DNA of 61,128 nucleotides, from NCBI GenBank assembly GCA_017435615.1, contig JAFSET010000076.1, positions 1 through 61,128 of the forward strand, written 5' to 3'. Source of the DNA: Oscillospiraceae bacterium. GTDB lineage: Bacteria > Bacillota > Clostridia > Oscillospirales > Oscillospiraceae. How positions within the stretch are numbered: position 1 is the first letter of the stretch; each line of letters opens with the position of its first letter. A program made the position numbers and the translations under genes. The notes under the pieces are model-generated. The model searched no databases, had not been told where the DNA came from, and saw only the letters and a program-made list of their open reading frames with translations. This document shows, piece by piece, positions 1-7,931 of this stretch.

Positions 1-56
1 AAATATTTATTATTTAAGGTTCCCAATATCCTTTGGTAATCTGAATGAATAAAGTT

Positions 57-203
57 CCCCTTTGAGATTGCCACGCCGCCTTTTGGCGGCTCGCAATGAC
101 ACCGCTTAAGGTTTTTGGCTTTTGCATAGCTACTGCAATGCGTGGCATTGCGCCGCCCATAAGGCGGCAATTTAATGCCAGTAACAGCTCGATAAACTGA
201 AAT
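57..203. repeat. Repeat: half of a REP-like element plus a conserved tail
   Basis: Bases 66-105 hold a GC-rich stretch (TTGCCACGCC, GGCTCGCAATGACA) matching one arm of the inverted-repeat element at 27141-27322. Bases 145-203 match 27341-27399 at about 52 of 59 positions and carry the tail AACAGCTCGATAAACTGAAAT. No gene is visible in 1-254. Confidence 0.7.
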
Positions 204-221
204 TAATAGAGCACAGCAGTA

Positions 222-248
222 AGGCGCACTTCGCAAGGAAGTGCGCCT
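222..248 (-). terminator. Terminator after the thioredoxin gene
   Basis: Perfect 11-bp stem AGGCGCACTTC/GAAGTGCGCCT with a 5-base loop, directly downstream of the thioredoxin stop on the minus strand. The T-run after it is weak. Confidence 0.6.
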
Positions 249-254
249 CGATGT

Positions 255-563
255 TTAGTCCAACAGGGCCAGGATCTGGTCCTTAGGCTTGGCGCCAACG
301 CCCTGGTTGACCACCTTGCCGTCCTTTATCACGAACAGGCTGGGAATGGACATCACCTGATACTGGCTTGCCAGCTCCTGCTCTTCGTCCACGTTGATCT
401 TGCAGACCTTAATATGGGGGTTCTCCTCAGCGATCTCCTCCAAAACAGGACCTACCATCCGGCAAGGACCGCACCAGGGTGCCCAAAAGTCCAGCAGGAC
501 CGGCTTGTCACTGCGCAAAACCTCTGCTTCAAAATTGTGCTTACTGATATTCAATGCTGCCAT
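255..563 (-). CDS. trxA: Thioredoxin
   Basis: A 102-residue thioredoxin. It reduces protein disulfides in the cytoplasm and is itself recharged by thioredoxin reductase. The active site WCGPC follows the FWAP strand, and the conserved cis-proline lies in MSIPSLFV; the whole protein is one thioredoxin domain of normal length with no signal peptide. The start MAALN was chosen because AGGAG lies 9 bases upstream; an in-frame ATG two codons earlier sits too close to that site. It follows the SDR gene by about 20 bases on the same strand, so the two are probably cotranscribed. No reductase gene is nearby. Confidence 0.93.
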   Translation of the reverse strand: MAALNISKHNFEAEVLRSDKPVLLDFWAPWCGPCRMVGPVLEEIAEENPHIKVCKINVDEEQELASQYQVMSIPSLFVIKDGKVVNQGVGAKPKDQILALLD

Positions 564-582
564 AATCATATTCTCCTTTTCT

Positions 583-1329
583 TTAAGTTCTGGCCATACC
601 GTCCACGTGGAGCACCACGCCGGTAATATACGACGCATCCTCAGATGCTAAGAATACAAACGCCTTTGCGATATCCTCCGGCTGACCCAACCGCCGCAGA
701 GGGATCTGCCGGATCATGGGGTCGATCACTTCCTTGGGAACAGCCTTCATCATATCCGTTTCCGTGATGCCGGGAGCCACAGCGTTGACCCGGATGCCCT
801 TGGGTCCTAACTCCCTGGCCAGGGAAACCGTCAGACCGTTGACCGCAAATTTGCTGGTGGGATAAGCCACGCCGCTGGGCTGGCCGTAGATGCTGACCAT
901 GGAAGAGGTATTCAGGATCACCCCGGAGCCTCTTTCGATCATATCGTCCACGACACTTCCAATGGCATTGACCACGCCCTTGACATTCAGGTCCATCACC
1001 TTGTCATAAAGCTGCTCGGTATATCCGGTAATGGGTGTACTTTCCGAAACACCGGCGTTATTCACCAAAATATCCACAGGTCCGAATTGGGCCTTCACTT
1101 GGGCCATGGCCTCCTTCACCGACTGGGCCGATGTTAAATTGGGGCTAATGCCGCCGATGACAGCTTCCGGAAATTCCGCTTTCAGTCCGTTGACTGCTTT
1201 TTCCGCATTTTCAGGGCTGCTTGCTGCAATCACCACCGCAGCGCCTTCCTTTAAGAAGGCCTTGGCTGTTGCCAGCCCAATTCCACGGCTTCCACCGGTG
1301 ATTACGGCTACTTTATTCTTCAGTTTCAT
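583..1329 (-). CDS. SDR-family oxidoreductase (FabG-like)
   Basis: A 248-residue classical short-chain dehydrogenase/reductase. The N-terminal Rossmann motif is TGGSRGIG, NNAG follows in the middle, and the catalytic Ser and YxxxK lie in NTSSMVS and YPTSK. Length and motifs match 3-oxoacyl-ACP reductase (FabG), but FabG-like proteins also reduce sugars and alcohols, and no fatty-acid genes are nearby, so the substrate is uncertain. An AGGAGG site sits 8 bases before the ATG. It is the first gene of a likely two-gene operon with thioredoxin. Confidence 0.85.
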   Translation of the reverse strand: MKLKNKVAVITGGSRGIGLATAKAFLKEGAAVVIAASSPENAEKAVNGLKAEFPEAVIGGISPNLTSAQSVKEAMAQVKAQFGPVDILVNNAGVSESTPITGYTEQLYDKVMDLNVKGVVNAIGSVVDDMIERGSGVILNTSSMVSIYGQPSGVAYPTSKFAVNGLTVSLARELGPKGIRVNAVAPGITETDMMKAVPKEVIDPMIRQIPLRRLGQPEDIAKAFVFLASEDASYITGVVLHVDGMART

Positions 1330-1507
1330 ATCTCATGCCTCCTTGTTTTCTTCTTGTAGCCTTAGTATACCCTGCTCCGATCTGTTTTTCTGTGACAAAA
1401 TCACAAAACCGGCAGACAGGTTGGTATTTTTATCGATGCACGCAGGTATTTTTCCAATTCAATTCTATAAATAATCTAACAATTTGTCAATGTTTATGAC
1501 TCCGGTC

Positions 1508-1536
1508 TTTACTTTGGCGCAAAAATGTATTATGAT
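1508..1536 (+). promoter_or_regulatory. SigA-type promoter of the zinc dehydrogenase gene
   Basis: TTTACT, 17-base spacer, TATGAT, about 85 bases before the start codon. No other gene on this strand could use it. Confidence 0.65.
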
Positions 1537-1622
1537 ATAGAGGATCAGAAGGTATGCGCAAACCTGACCGCGTTGAATTTTCCGCCGGAACACCTCCGCG
1601 GATTGAATAAAGGAGAGTTTCT

Positions 1623-2885
1623 ATGAAAACAAAAGCAGTACGTATCCACGGCAAAATGGACCTTCGTCTTGACGAGTTTGATCTGCCCGAGGTAGGTCCT
1701 GACGATGTTCGCATTCGTGTGGTATCCGACAGCATCTGTATGTCTACCTACAAGGCTGCCGTTGAAGGCGGCGACCACAAGCGTGTTCCCAGCAACTGTG
1801 ACGAAAACCCCACCATCGTCGGCCACGAATTCTGCGGTGACATCGTTGAGGTTGGTGAAAACTGGAAGCACAAGTATAAGGTTGGCGACAAGTTTGTTAT
1901 TCAGCCTGCCCACTACTACAAGGGCTCCCAAGACGCCCCCGGCTACTCCTACAGCTACTGCGGCGGTAACGCTCAGTACTGCAATGTGCCGATCGAAACC
2001 CTGCTGATGAACTGCCTGCTGCCCTACAACTCCGATACTTATTACTACGGTTCCCTGGCTGAGCCTCTGAGCTGTGTTGTGGGTACCTTCCACGCCATGT
2101 ATCATACCAAGGCCGGCTCCTATGTCCACGAAATGGGCATCAAGGAAGGCGGCAAGATGGCACTGCTGGCATCCGTCGGTCCTATGGGCCTGGCTGCCAT
2201 CGACTACGCCATCCACTGTGACCGCAAGCCCAGCCTGTTGGTGGTCACCGACATTGACGAAGCTCGTCTGACCCGTGCCGCCTCCATCTACACCGTTGAG
2301 GAAGCCAAGGCCAACGGCATTGAGCTGCACTATGTCAACACCCGGATGGAGAACGCCACCGCTTATCTGCGTGAGCTGTCCGGCGGCACCGGCTATGATG
2401 ATGTGGTGTGCTTTGCCCCTGTCAAGCCTGTGATCGAGCAGGCCGACGACATTCTGGGCTTCGACGGCTGTCTGAACTTCTTCGCCGGCCCCACCGATCC
2501 TCAGTTCAAGGCCCCCTTCAACTGGTTCAATGTCCACTATCTGTACACCCACGTGGTGGGTACCTCCGGCGGCAACACCAACGATATGAGCGAGGCCATC
2601 GAAATGATGAACGCTGGCAAGCTGAACCCCTCTGCACTGGTGACCCACATTGGCGGCCTGAATGCCGTGATCGACACCACGCTGAATCTGCCCAAGATTC
2701 CCGGCGGCAAGAAGCTGATCTACACCCAGATTGACCTGCCTCTGACCGCCATCGACGAATTCGAGGAGAAGGGCAAGACCGATCCTATGTTCGCTGAGCT
2801 GGACAGAATGTGCAAGGCAAACAACGGGCTGTGGAATCCGGAAGCAGAAAAGTATCTGCTGGCCAACGCCAAGCCCATCGAATAA
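1623..2885 (+). CDS. Zinc-type medium-chain dehydrogenase, sorbose-1-phosphate reductase-like
   Basis: A 420-residue medium-chain dehydrogenase/reductase. Possible catalytic-zinc ligands are Cys39 (ICMSTYK) and His68-Glu69 (GHEFCG), followed by a nucleotide-binding fold around LLASVGPMGLAAIDYA. The length, well above the usual 340-360, and the long C-terminal part resemble L-sorbose-1-phosphate reductase (SorE-like) proteins, which interconvert phosphorylated ketose and polyol with NAD(P)H. The substrate is inferred from overall resemblance only; there is no PTS gene nearby. AAAGGAG lies upstream of the ATG. The gene stands alone between its own promoter and a strong terminator. Codon use is strongly GC-ending, suggesting high expression. 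Confidence 0.72.
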   Translation: MKTKAVRIHGKMDLRLDEFDLPEVGPDDVRIRVVSDSICMSTYKAAVEGGDHKRVPSNCDENPTIVGHEFCGDIVEVGENWKHKYKVGDKFVIQPAHYYKGSQDAPGYSYSYCGGNAQYCNVPIETLLMNCLLPYNSDTYYYGSLAEPLSCVVGTFHAMYHTKAGSYVHEMGIKEGGKMALLASVGPMGLAAIDYAIHCDRKPSLLVVTDIDEARLTRAASIYTVEEAKANGIELHYVNTRMENATAYLRELSGGTGYDDVVCFAPVKPVIEQADDILGFDGCLNFFAGPTDPQFKAPFNWFNVHYLYTHVVGTSGGNTNDMSEAIEMMNAGKLNPSALVTHIGGLNAVIDTTLNLPKIPGGKKLIYTQIDLPLTAIDEFEEKGKTDPMFAELDRMCKANNGLWNPEAEKYLLANAKPIE

Positions 2886-2896
2886 ACCAAACAGTA

Positions 2897-2928
2897 ATCC
2901 CCCTGAAACCTGTCGGTTTCAGGGGGAT
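2897..2928. terminator. Bidirectional terminator between convergent genes
   Basis: Perfect 14-bp stem (ATCCCCCTGAAACC/GGTTTCAGGGGGAT) with loop TGTC, between two convergent stop codons, so it can serve both strands. Confidence 0.8.
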
Positions 2929-2931
2929 GCT

Positions 2932-3462
2932 TTATGTCAAATCATGAAACAGCTCCATATATTCCTGACGGGTATGGTCAAAGCCTAAAAATTCATAGCT
3001 GGGCTGGCTTTTCAGCTCCGGTTCCGGAGACCACAGGGCCATGCCGGTCATGGCAAAAAACTCATGGTACAGCACATCGTCATCGATCTGAAACACCTGG
3101 TTATACTCCTGCTTTGTCAGGGGGCTTCCCAAAAACTTGTTCCAGATCATATCCTGCAGCGGCTCCTCGATCTGCCGGTACAGGGGCATTTCCTGCTTCA
3201 CCGGACGGGTCACATCGGACAGATAGGCTTCGCTGCCGTCATGGAGCAGGCAGGCAAGCTGCACCCGGCGGCTCAGGCCCCGGGCCTTTGCCTCCTTTGC
3301 GCAGCTAATGCAATGCTGACCCACAGAATGAAAAGTGGCAAAATGGCCGTTAGCCCTGCACAGCATGGAAAGAGCGTGGGCAATATCTTCAATACAGATC
3401 AGCTCCGGCTGGGGTCTGATGGGGTCGATCATAATGCCGGAAAAGGTACGGATCTGACTCAT
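2932..3462 (-). CDS. HD-domain phosphohydrolase
   Basis: A 176-residue HD-superfamily metal-dependent phosphohydrolase. The motifs are an upstream His in FHSVGQH, the HD pair in LLHDGSEAYLSD, and later acidic residues (IDDDVLYHEF). The small size resembles YfbR/phage-type nucleotide phosphohydrolases. The start was placed at MSQIRTF, where AAGGAGG lies about 7 bases upstream and the ATG overlaps the stop of the preceding gene as ATGA, implying translational coupling. The partner is a MazG-like NTP hydrolase, so a joint role in cleaning nucleotide pools is plausible but inferred. Confidence 0.82.
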   Translation of the reverse strand: MSQIRTFSGIMIDPIRPQPELICIEDIAHALSMLCRANGHFATFHSVGQHCISCAKEAKARGLSRRVQLACLLHDGSEAYLSDVTRPVKQEMPLYRQIEEPLQDMIWNKFLGSPLTKQEYNQVFQIDDDVLYHEFFAMTGMALWSPEPELKSQPSYEFLGFDHTRQEYMELFHDLT

Positions 3463-3794
3463 AAAGCTTCCTCCTTGATCACTTCTTTCAACAAAATCCG
3501 GTCCTGAAAGCCGCCCCGTTTTTGCCGTTTTTCTTCCCGGATCTGCAGCAGCTTTTCCCAACTGCACCCCCGGGCCTGGGCTGTGGCGGCAATGACCTCC
3601 AGCAGGTCTGCCAGTTCCTCCACATCCTTGCTTTGCTGATATTCGTTAAGCTCCTCGCAAAGCTTTTCCTCCAGCTTGCCAAGATACTGGTCTTTCTCCA
3701 ATACCTGTACGGTGCAATGCTGACCGGTGGCCTCAATGATCTGTGGAATTCGGTCCCGAACCAGCTTGTTGTAGATAACCGTCTGCTTTGCCAC
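3459..3794 (-). CDS. MazG/PRA-PH-like all-alpha NTP pyrophosphohydrolase
   Basis: A 111-residue protein opening with YNKLVRDRIPQIIEATG, a signature of phosphoribosyl-ATP-pyrophosphohydrolase-like proteins of the all-alpha NTP pyrophosphatase superfamily. Acidic EELxxLL motifs (KLCEELNEY, VEELADLLEV) would bind the metal. No histidine biosynthesis gene is nearby, so house-cleaning of nucleotides is more likely than HisE. It is the first gene of a two-gene operon with the HD hydrolase, behind a consensus promoter. Confidence 0.85.
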   Translation of the reverse strand: MAKQTVIYNKLVRDRIPQIIEATGQHCTVQVLEKDQYLGKLEEKLCEELNEYQQSKDVEELADLLEVIAATAQARGCSWEKLLQIREEKRQKRGGFQDRILLKEVIKEEAL

Positions 3795-3825
3795 GCTTAT
3801 CCCTCCTGTAAACCGTTATGCACCC

Positions 3826-3854
3826 ATTATACTCCCGGGCCAGCCGATTGTCAA
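3826..3854 (-). promoter_or_regulatory. Consensus SigA promoter of the MazG-like/HD operon
   Basis: Reads TTGACA, 17 bases, TATAAT on the minus strand, a perfect match to the vegetative consensus. The -10 lies about 30 bases before the start codon. Confidence 0.85.
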
Positions 3855-3890
3855 TTTCCCGGCTGCCATCTTTGGTCCGTTTATCAAGTC

Positions 3891-4049
3891 TCGTAGGGAC
3901 ATGTCCGAAACAAAACAAAACAGCTCATAAGGATGATAGCTCCTCAAGGTCCATCATCCTTTCGGACACCCGGGGACGGGTGTCCCTACGAAAAACTCTG
4001 TAAAGGCTCGAAAAATAAGAATTGTCGCTTAAGTTGACAGCATTGCCTT
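3891..4049. repeat. TCGTAGGG-type inverted-repeat element with conserved tail
   Basis: Arms TCGTAGGGACA... (3891-3910) and ...GGGTGTCCCTACGA (3960-3991) enclose a non-conserved interior. The left arm is shortened relative to the copies at 15384 and 30611. The tail ending GCTTAAGTTGACAGCATTGCC (4026-4047) recurs after the 15384 copy. Confidence 0.75.
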
Positions 4050-4066
4050 ACAGACAGAAACGATCG

Positions 4067-5434
4067 TCACTGTTTTGACCACTCTATCCTGTCTTTATTG
4101 GTCTGCAAAAGGATATGGTTTTGTCGGTAGGTCACTGCCTGTATATCCATATTCAGCCGGTCCATTTTTTCAAAATAATCCTCCTTGGAGGAATACAGCG
4201 GCTGATAGTTTTGGATTACTGCCTTGGCCTGCTGGGCATCCTCCTGCAGCAGCAGCTTCAAAAACTGTAGCTGTACCTGGGCAGAGCCGATCACGGCGGT
4301 GTCCGGGTCGGTAATCACATAGTCGCTGCCATGGCTTTTTCCGGAGGCCCCGGATACATAAGGATGGATCATTGGCATCAGGGCAGACAGGTCTCCCACA
4401 TCAGAGCAACCGGCGCGAACCGTCCCAGGCTCTACGGTCACATTGCCCAGAGTCTGTTTCATTGCCTGCTCCATCACCGGGATCAGGCCAGGTGCGTTGC
4501 GAATGGGATGGTAGCCAAGAATATCCCGGATGCGAAGCCTGGCCCCCATGGCTGCCGCCGATGCCGCTGCCGCCCGGTTGATCCGTTCATTGGCAGCAAC
4601 GATGGCGTTTATATCCGCGCCCCGGACATAGGCTTCCATTTTCACCACATCCGGAATGGCATTGACACTGTCACCACCGGCGGTAATGATGGGATGGAAC
4701 CGGATATGGTCCGAGTCCTGGAAGGTCTCACGCAGGGCATTGACGGCGTTCATGGCCAAATTAGCCGCATACAGGGCGTTGATGCCCTGGTGAGGCGCAC
4801 CACCGGCGTGGGCGGTCACACCCTCAAAGGTGTATTCCTTCACGATGCAGCCATTGCCGCCGCCGTAGATATACCCCCCTGTTTGCTGGGCGTTGGTGGT
4901 ATGGATCATCATGGCTATGTCCACGCCGTCAAACCAGCCCCGGTGCAAAAGCTCAACTTTACCGCCGAAGTAGCGGATAATTCCCTGATCCTTCAGGCTC
5001 TGACGGTAAGGAATTTCGATCAATTCCTCCGCAGGCACTGCCATTAGCCGGATCTTCCCGGAAAGGCCATCCAACGCCCCCAGCTCTTTTAAAACCGCCG
5101 CAACGCCCAACAGCGCCGCAAGCTGGGCACCGTGGCCGCAGCAGTGGACCGCTCCGGTCTCCGGATCAGCGTCCGGGTGGGTCGGACACAGCAGTCCGTC
5201 CAGCTCTGCCATGACCGCAACGGTAGGGCCAGGTCTGCCGGTGTCCGCGTCGGCGTAAAAGCCGGGAATATTGCCTGCTACGGTGACGCAGTATCCCAGC
5301 TTTTCAAAAGCATGCTTCAGGTAGGCTTCGGTTTTGTACTCTTTATAGCCGGTTTCCGGGTTTTTCCAAAAATAATCCAGGGCATCCAGCATTATATTTT
5401 TGTACTTTTTTGCCTGTTCCGCAATGTTTTCCAT
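4067..5434 (-). CDS. M20-family amidohydrolase (AbgB-like)
   Basis: A 455-residue M20/M28-like metallo-amidohydrolase resembling aminobenzoyl-glutamate utilization protein B and related aminoacylases. Possible metal-site motifs are AELDGL and HCCGHG near residue 110; a dimerisation domain begins around TFEGVTAHAGGAPHQG. The usual HxCGHD motif reads HCCGHG here. The start MENIAEQ was chosen because GAGG lies 6-7 bases upstream; an ATG eight codons earlier lacks a ribosome binding site. There is no signal peptide, so the enzyme is cytoplasmic. The substrate is unknown and no transporter adjoins it. Confidence 0.8.
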   Translation of the reverse strand: MENIAEQAKKYKNIMLDALDYFWKNPETGYKEYKTEAYLKHAFEKLGYCVTVAGNIPGFYADADTGRPGPTVAVMAELDGLLCPTHPDADPETGAVHCCGHGAQLAALLGVAAVLKELGALDGLSGKIRLMAVPAEELIEIPYRQSLKDQGIIRYFGGKVELLHRGWFDGVDIAMMIHTTNAQQTGGYIYGGGNGCIVKEYTFEGVTAHAGGAPHQGINALYAANLAMNAVNALRETFQDSDHIRFHPIITAGGDSVNAIPDVVKMEAYVRGADINAIVAANERINRAAAASAAAMGARLRIRDILGYHPIRNAPGLIPVMEQAMKQTLGNVTVEPGTVRAGCSDVGDLSALMPMIHPYVSGASGKSHGSDYVITDPDTAVIGSAQVQLQFLKLLLQEDAQQAKAVIQNYQPLYSSKEDYFEKMDRLNMDIQAVTYRQNHILLQTNKDRIEWSKQ

Positions 5435-5548
5435 GGCGCACCTCATTTTTTCTTTCATTGTATCACGAACGCCTCATTTTTCAATTGTATTTTTGTAGCG
5501 AAGTGGGACAGCCTCTTGTAAAAAACCGATTGACGTACAACAGCAAAA

Positions 5549-5574
5549 GCGGCCCTGCTGTTACGCAGGGCCGC
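5549..5574 (-). terminator. Terminator of the 29-residue peptide gene
   Basis: Perfect 10-bp GC-rich stem GCGGCCCTGC/GCAGGGCCGC with a 6-base loop, followed on the minus strand by TTTTGC. It begins about 10 bases after the small gene's stop codon. Confidence 0.8.
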
Positions 5575-5584
5575 GCGTATCCTA

Positions 5585-5674
5585 TTAGCAGCCGAAACCG
5601 CAGATCCGGCTGAGAATCTGCCAGATGGAGCTGCAAGCAGTGTTGCAATCAGTATTGCAGGAAATAAAAAACAT
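5585..5674 (-). CDS. Small Cys-rich peptide, 29 residues
   Basis: An open frame of 29 codons plus stop, too short for ordinary gene finders. It begins MFFISCNTDCNTACSS and ends RICGFGC. The five cysteines are spaced Cx3Cx3C, then CGFGC near the end. AAGGAGGT sits 7-8 bases before the ATG, a promoter (TTGAAA, 17 bases, TACAAT) lies about 45 bases upstream and a GC-rich terminator follows the stop, so it is a complete single-gene unit. No modification enzyme, transporter or immunity gene adjoins. A metal-binding or stress peptide, or a peptide natural product precursor, are possible; I do not recognise a family. Confidence 0.62.
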   Translation of the reverse strand: MFFISCNTDCNTACSSIWQILSRICGFGC

Positions 5675-5718
5675 CGTGGGACCTCCTTTTCAGATTTCGT
5701 CTCGCGAAGACAATACAG

Positions 5719-5747
5719 ATTGTAACCCTTTTGTAACTATTTTTCAA
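5719..5747 (-). promoter_or_regulatory. Promoter of the 29-residue peptide gene
   Basis: TTGAAA, 17-base spacer, TACAAT on the minus strand, about 45 bases upstream of the peptide start. Confidence 0.65.
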
Positions 5748-5825
5748 GCTGTAAATCTTACCAGTTCCCCGGCATCCGTTGCCCCCTTCAGGCAGTGACG
5801 ATTTGCATAGAGGACATAGACACAA

Positions 5826-5873
5826 AATACCTACCTCAAAGGACCGGGAACGAATCCATTCAAGGTAGGTATT
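5826..5873 (-). terminator. Hairpin after the membrane protein gene
   Basis: Perfect 11-bp stem AATACCTACCT/AGGTAGGTATT with a 26-base loop, followed on the minus strand by TTTTGTG, 20 bases beyond the stop at 5893. A related half-site (GGTAGGTATT) lies at about 6787. Confidence 0.5.
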
Positions 5874-5892
5874 GTGGCTTATATACGCCTTG

Positions 5893-6654
5893 TTAACGAA
5901 TGTATTTCCATCCACACTCATCTATTATAAATTCTTTCAATGAGCGTATAAAATCCAAATCAATGTTGTAAAATTCCAGATAAACGATTTCCCGGTCAGC
6001 ATCGGAATATCCGATCAAATATACATTCTTCGGATATCCGTATTCGGATTGTTCAATGGATAGCATCTTAAATTGATATCCGTCAATTTCGGCCGTAGGC
6101 TCACAACTTGAATTTGTATCCTTGATGGTTTCTGTCTGGAATGTATATACTGAATTTAATCTGTTCTTTTGGGTTTCATATTCCTCCTGGCTATATTGAC
6201 AAATCAGATAATCCGTTTCGGAAGAAAAAATGAAAAAGAAAGAATACACTTGGTAATGCTCAACATTTGTGGTTTCGCCCACCTGCGTCAAATCCGGCAT
6301 TATTTTGCTTTCACTTTGTACAGAGGAATACTGCTGCACAGCTTCGCTTCCTTCATAGCTTTTTACCTGCATCCAACCGGCAATCAATGCGGAATAGAAG
6401 AACAGAACCGAAAAGATCACCAATATAATCACAGATATTACAAGCTTAATCCAGGTTTTGCGATTACGGAAAACGCACAAGCCGAGCAGGCCGATGGCAA
6501 GCAGCGGCATGAGAAAATAGACAATCACAAATCCATAGTCGAGCATCACATCGTTGCTTAGCATAGAGATACCGATCCCTATTGCTATTGCAGGGAGGAT
6601 TGCACCGCAGATCAACCCAAGCAATCTGCCTTTTGTAAATGTATATTTTTTCAC
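5893..6654 (-). CDS. Hypothetical membrane protein
   Basis: A 253-residue protein that I do not recognise. Three hydrophobic segments fill the first 100 residues (around GLICGAILPAIAIGIGISML, FVIVYFLMPLLAIGLLGLCV and LVISVIILVIFSVLFFYSAL). A 150-residue soluble domain follows, rich in Ser, Gln and Tyr, with only one cysteine between its start and the last third. The start was set at a GTG with AGAAGG 8 bases upstream; a GTG three codons earlier overlaps that site. Base composition is clearly more AT-rich than in the metabolic genes around it, as for the next gene, suggesting acquired DNA beside tRNA-Leu. Confidence 0.6.
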   Translation of the reverse strand: MKKYTFTKGRLLGLICGAILPAIAIGIGISMLSNDVMLDYGFVIVYFLMPLLAIGLLGLCVFRNRKTWIKLVISVIILVIFSVLFFYSALIAGWMQVKSYEGSEAVQQYSSVQSESKIMPDLTQVGETTNVEHYQVYSFFFIFSSETDYLICQYSQEEYETQKNRLNSVYTFQTETIKDTNSSCEPTAEIDGYQFKMLSIEQSEYGYPKNVYLIGYSDADREIVYLEFYNIDLDFIRSLKEFIIDECGWKYIR

Positions 6655-6840
6655 CCGTATCACCTTCTAAACTTGGTTTCGAATTCAACATAGCACAAAA
6701 CTACACTGTTTTCAAGCAAGAAGGGCATTTTTGTCTATAATGTACAGAATATTTCCACAAATGATGCAACAGGTTATCTATTCAGGGTAGGTATTATGGT
6801 ACGGGAGTTCATAACAATCTTACTCTTGTTTTACAGGTCA

Positions 6841-7344
6841 CTATTCAACCTCTACACTGTCCGCCCACAGGTAAAATAGATCTTCCATCATAGGTGCATC
6901 GGAGGTCATACATAAAAACTGAACGATCCAAAACGCATTAGCACCTTTATAGGAATAGGAATAACTTCTGGTTCCGTTGTCATCTCTCACATAGAACCAA
7001 AGGTCATCTTGGTTTTGCGGTTCAATATCTGTATAACCGTTATTTGCAATGACATTACCTATGTACTCTTCCAAAGAACGATCTTCCAATCCTTTCTCAA
7101 GCGAAAAATCTTCCTTTAAAACAACTACGCCACAACAATCTGACACATAGTACGCATAAAAGCCCAATTCACTCTCTTTTTCTATAAATTTATCTGTAAG
7201 AATAAGCTTGATCCCGTCCTTTTCAAAAATTGTGGGTTCTCCTATGGCATCATTATTAGGTACAATCATGATTTCAGGAAAGCATCCACATAAAAAAAGA
7301 CTGCAAGATAATAACAAAGAGATTATGACAAGCAACTTTTTCAT
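6841..7344 (-). CDS. Hypothetical lipoprotein
   Basis: A 167-residue secreted lipoprotein. A Lys-Lys start and hydrophobic stretch end in the lipobox LCGC, so Cys21 would be lipidated and the protein anchored outside the membrane. The mature part is acidic with many Tyr and Asp and no family motif I know. AAGGAG lies 9 bases before the ATG. It shares AT-rich composition with the neighbouring membrane protein, from which it is separated by about 180 bases with no feature other than a GGTAGGTATT half-site. Confidence 0.65.
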   Translation of the reverse strand: MKKLLVIISLLLSCSLFLCGCFPEIMIVPNNDAIGEPTIFEKDGIKLILTDKFIEKESELGFYAYYVSDCCGVVVLKEDFSLEKGLEDRSLEEYIGNVIANNGYTDIEPQNQDDLWFYVRDDNGTRSYSYSYKGANAFWIVQFLCMTSDAPMMEDLFYLWADSVEVE

Positions 7345-7585
7345 GCTTAAATTCTCCTTTTTATTTTATTATAACAAGAACACAGAATAATTGCAATACT
7401 TTCGCACTATACCGTAACGAGCAGGGAATTTGTATGTACAAATTCCGTTTCAGTCCGTAATGCTTACGAAAAAAAGAAAACCGAGTGGGGCTGTAGCAAA
7501 AGTCCCTTGAATCTTGTTTATTTGGCAACAGCTTCTTCACTATTCACTATTGCTTATTACTTCAAAGTCCTAAAGACATTCATAG
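7345..7585. other. Intergenic, no gene seen
   Basis: AT-rich spacer. The only structure is a palindrome around 7431-7453 (GGAATTTGTATGTACAAATTCC with imperfect centre). Bases 7455-7470 (TCCGTAATGCTTACG) resemble the stretch at 13230-13247, hinting at shared repeat debris near both tRNA genes. Confidence 0.5.
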
Positions 7586-7642
7586 TGAAGAGTGAAGATG
7601 TAAGAAGTAAAAATCCCGAATGCTTTCGCATTCAGGATTTTT
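7586..7642 (-). terminator. tRNA-Leu terminator with a repeated flank
   Basis: Hairpin AAAAATCC..GAATGC/GCATTC.GGATTTTT (7609-7642) ends exactly at the tRNA 3' end. The next 23 bases (AGTGAAGAGTGAAGATGTAA) are nearly repeated beyond the tRNA-Cys terminator at 37540-37565. Confidence 0.75.
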
Positions 7643-7728
7643 GGTGCCGGTGGCCGGACTCGAACCGGCACGCTGTCGCCAGCGGTGGATTTTGAGTCCA
7701 CTACGTCTACCAATTCCATCACACCGGC
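7642..7728 (-). tRNA. tRNA-Leu, anticodon CAA
   Basis: An 87-base tRNA with encoded CCA. The acceptor stem GCCGGTG/CACCGGC, the anticodon loop CTCAAAA (anticodon CAA, reads UUG), a long variable arm typical of tRNA-Leu, and the T-loop GGTTCGAGTCC are all present. A SigA promoter lies 200 bases upstream at 7932-7960, so the precursor would run through a broken tRNA-Leu copy first. Confidence 0.95.
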
Positions 7729-7772
7729 AGGTGTGTTTCAAGCTATATAATAATTCTTCACGGGGATTTATG

Positions 7773-7916
7773 GAGTCCACTACGTCTTCCTGTTGCGGTG
7801 CCCAAAATTTCCTGCCCGCTATTCGCTCACGAAATTTTGACCGCTGCCACTCGCTCGCCTCCCTTGTCTCCGCCACTGGCGGCGGTCGGCTCGCTCCCCA
7901 ATTCCATCACACCGGC
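7773..7916 (-). pseudogene. Broken tRNA-Leu copy split by a 110-bp insertion
   Basis: Bases 7898-7916 repeat exactly the first 19 bases of the adjacent tRNA-Leu, and 7773-7787 repeat exactly 15 bases of its D-arm/anticodon side. In the intact gene these pieces are one base apart; here 110 bases separate them. Similarity continues weakly through the anticodon region (7764-7772), but the T-arm is missing. The insertion carries CAAAATTTC/GAAATTTTG inverted repeats (7803-7840) and a core, 7837-7897, shared with the broken 5S copy. Confidence 0.8.
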
Positions 7917-7931
7917 AATTGGTACTGTGGT

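Noticed and set aside
1545-2648. Long minus-strand open frame, 367 codons
   Set aside because: Antisense to the zinc dehydrogenase; composition reflects GC-rich third positions of the real gene, no ribosome binding site.
5649-5921. Minus-strand frame of 90 codons
   Set aside because: Runs across a hairpin, a promoter and the 29-residue peptide gene in another frame; no ribosome binding site.
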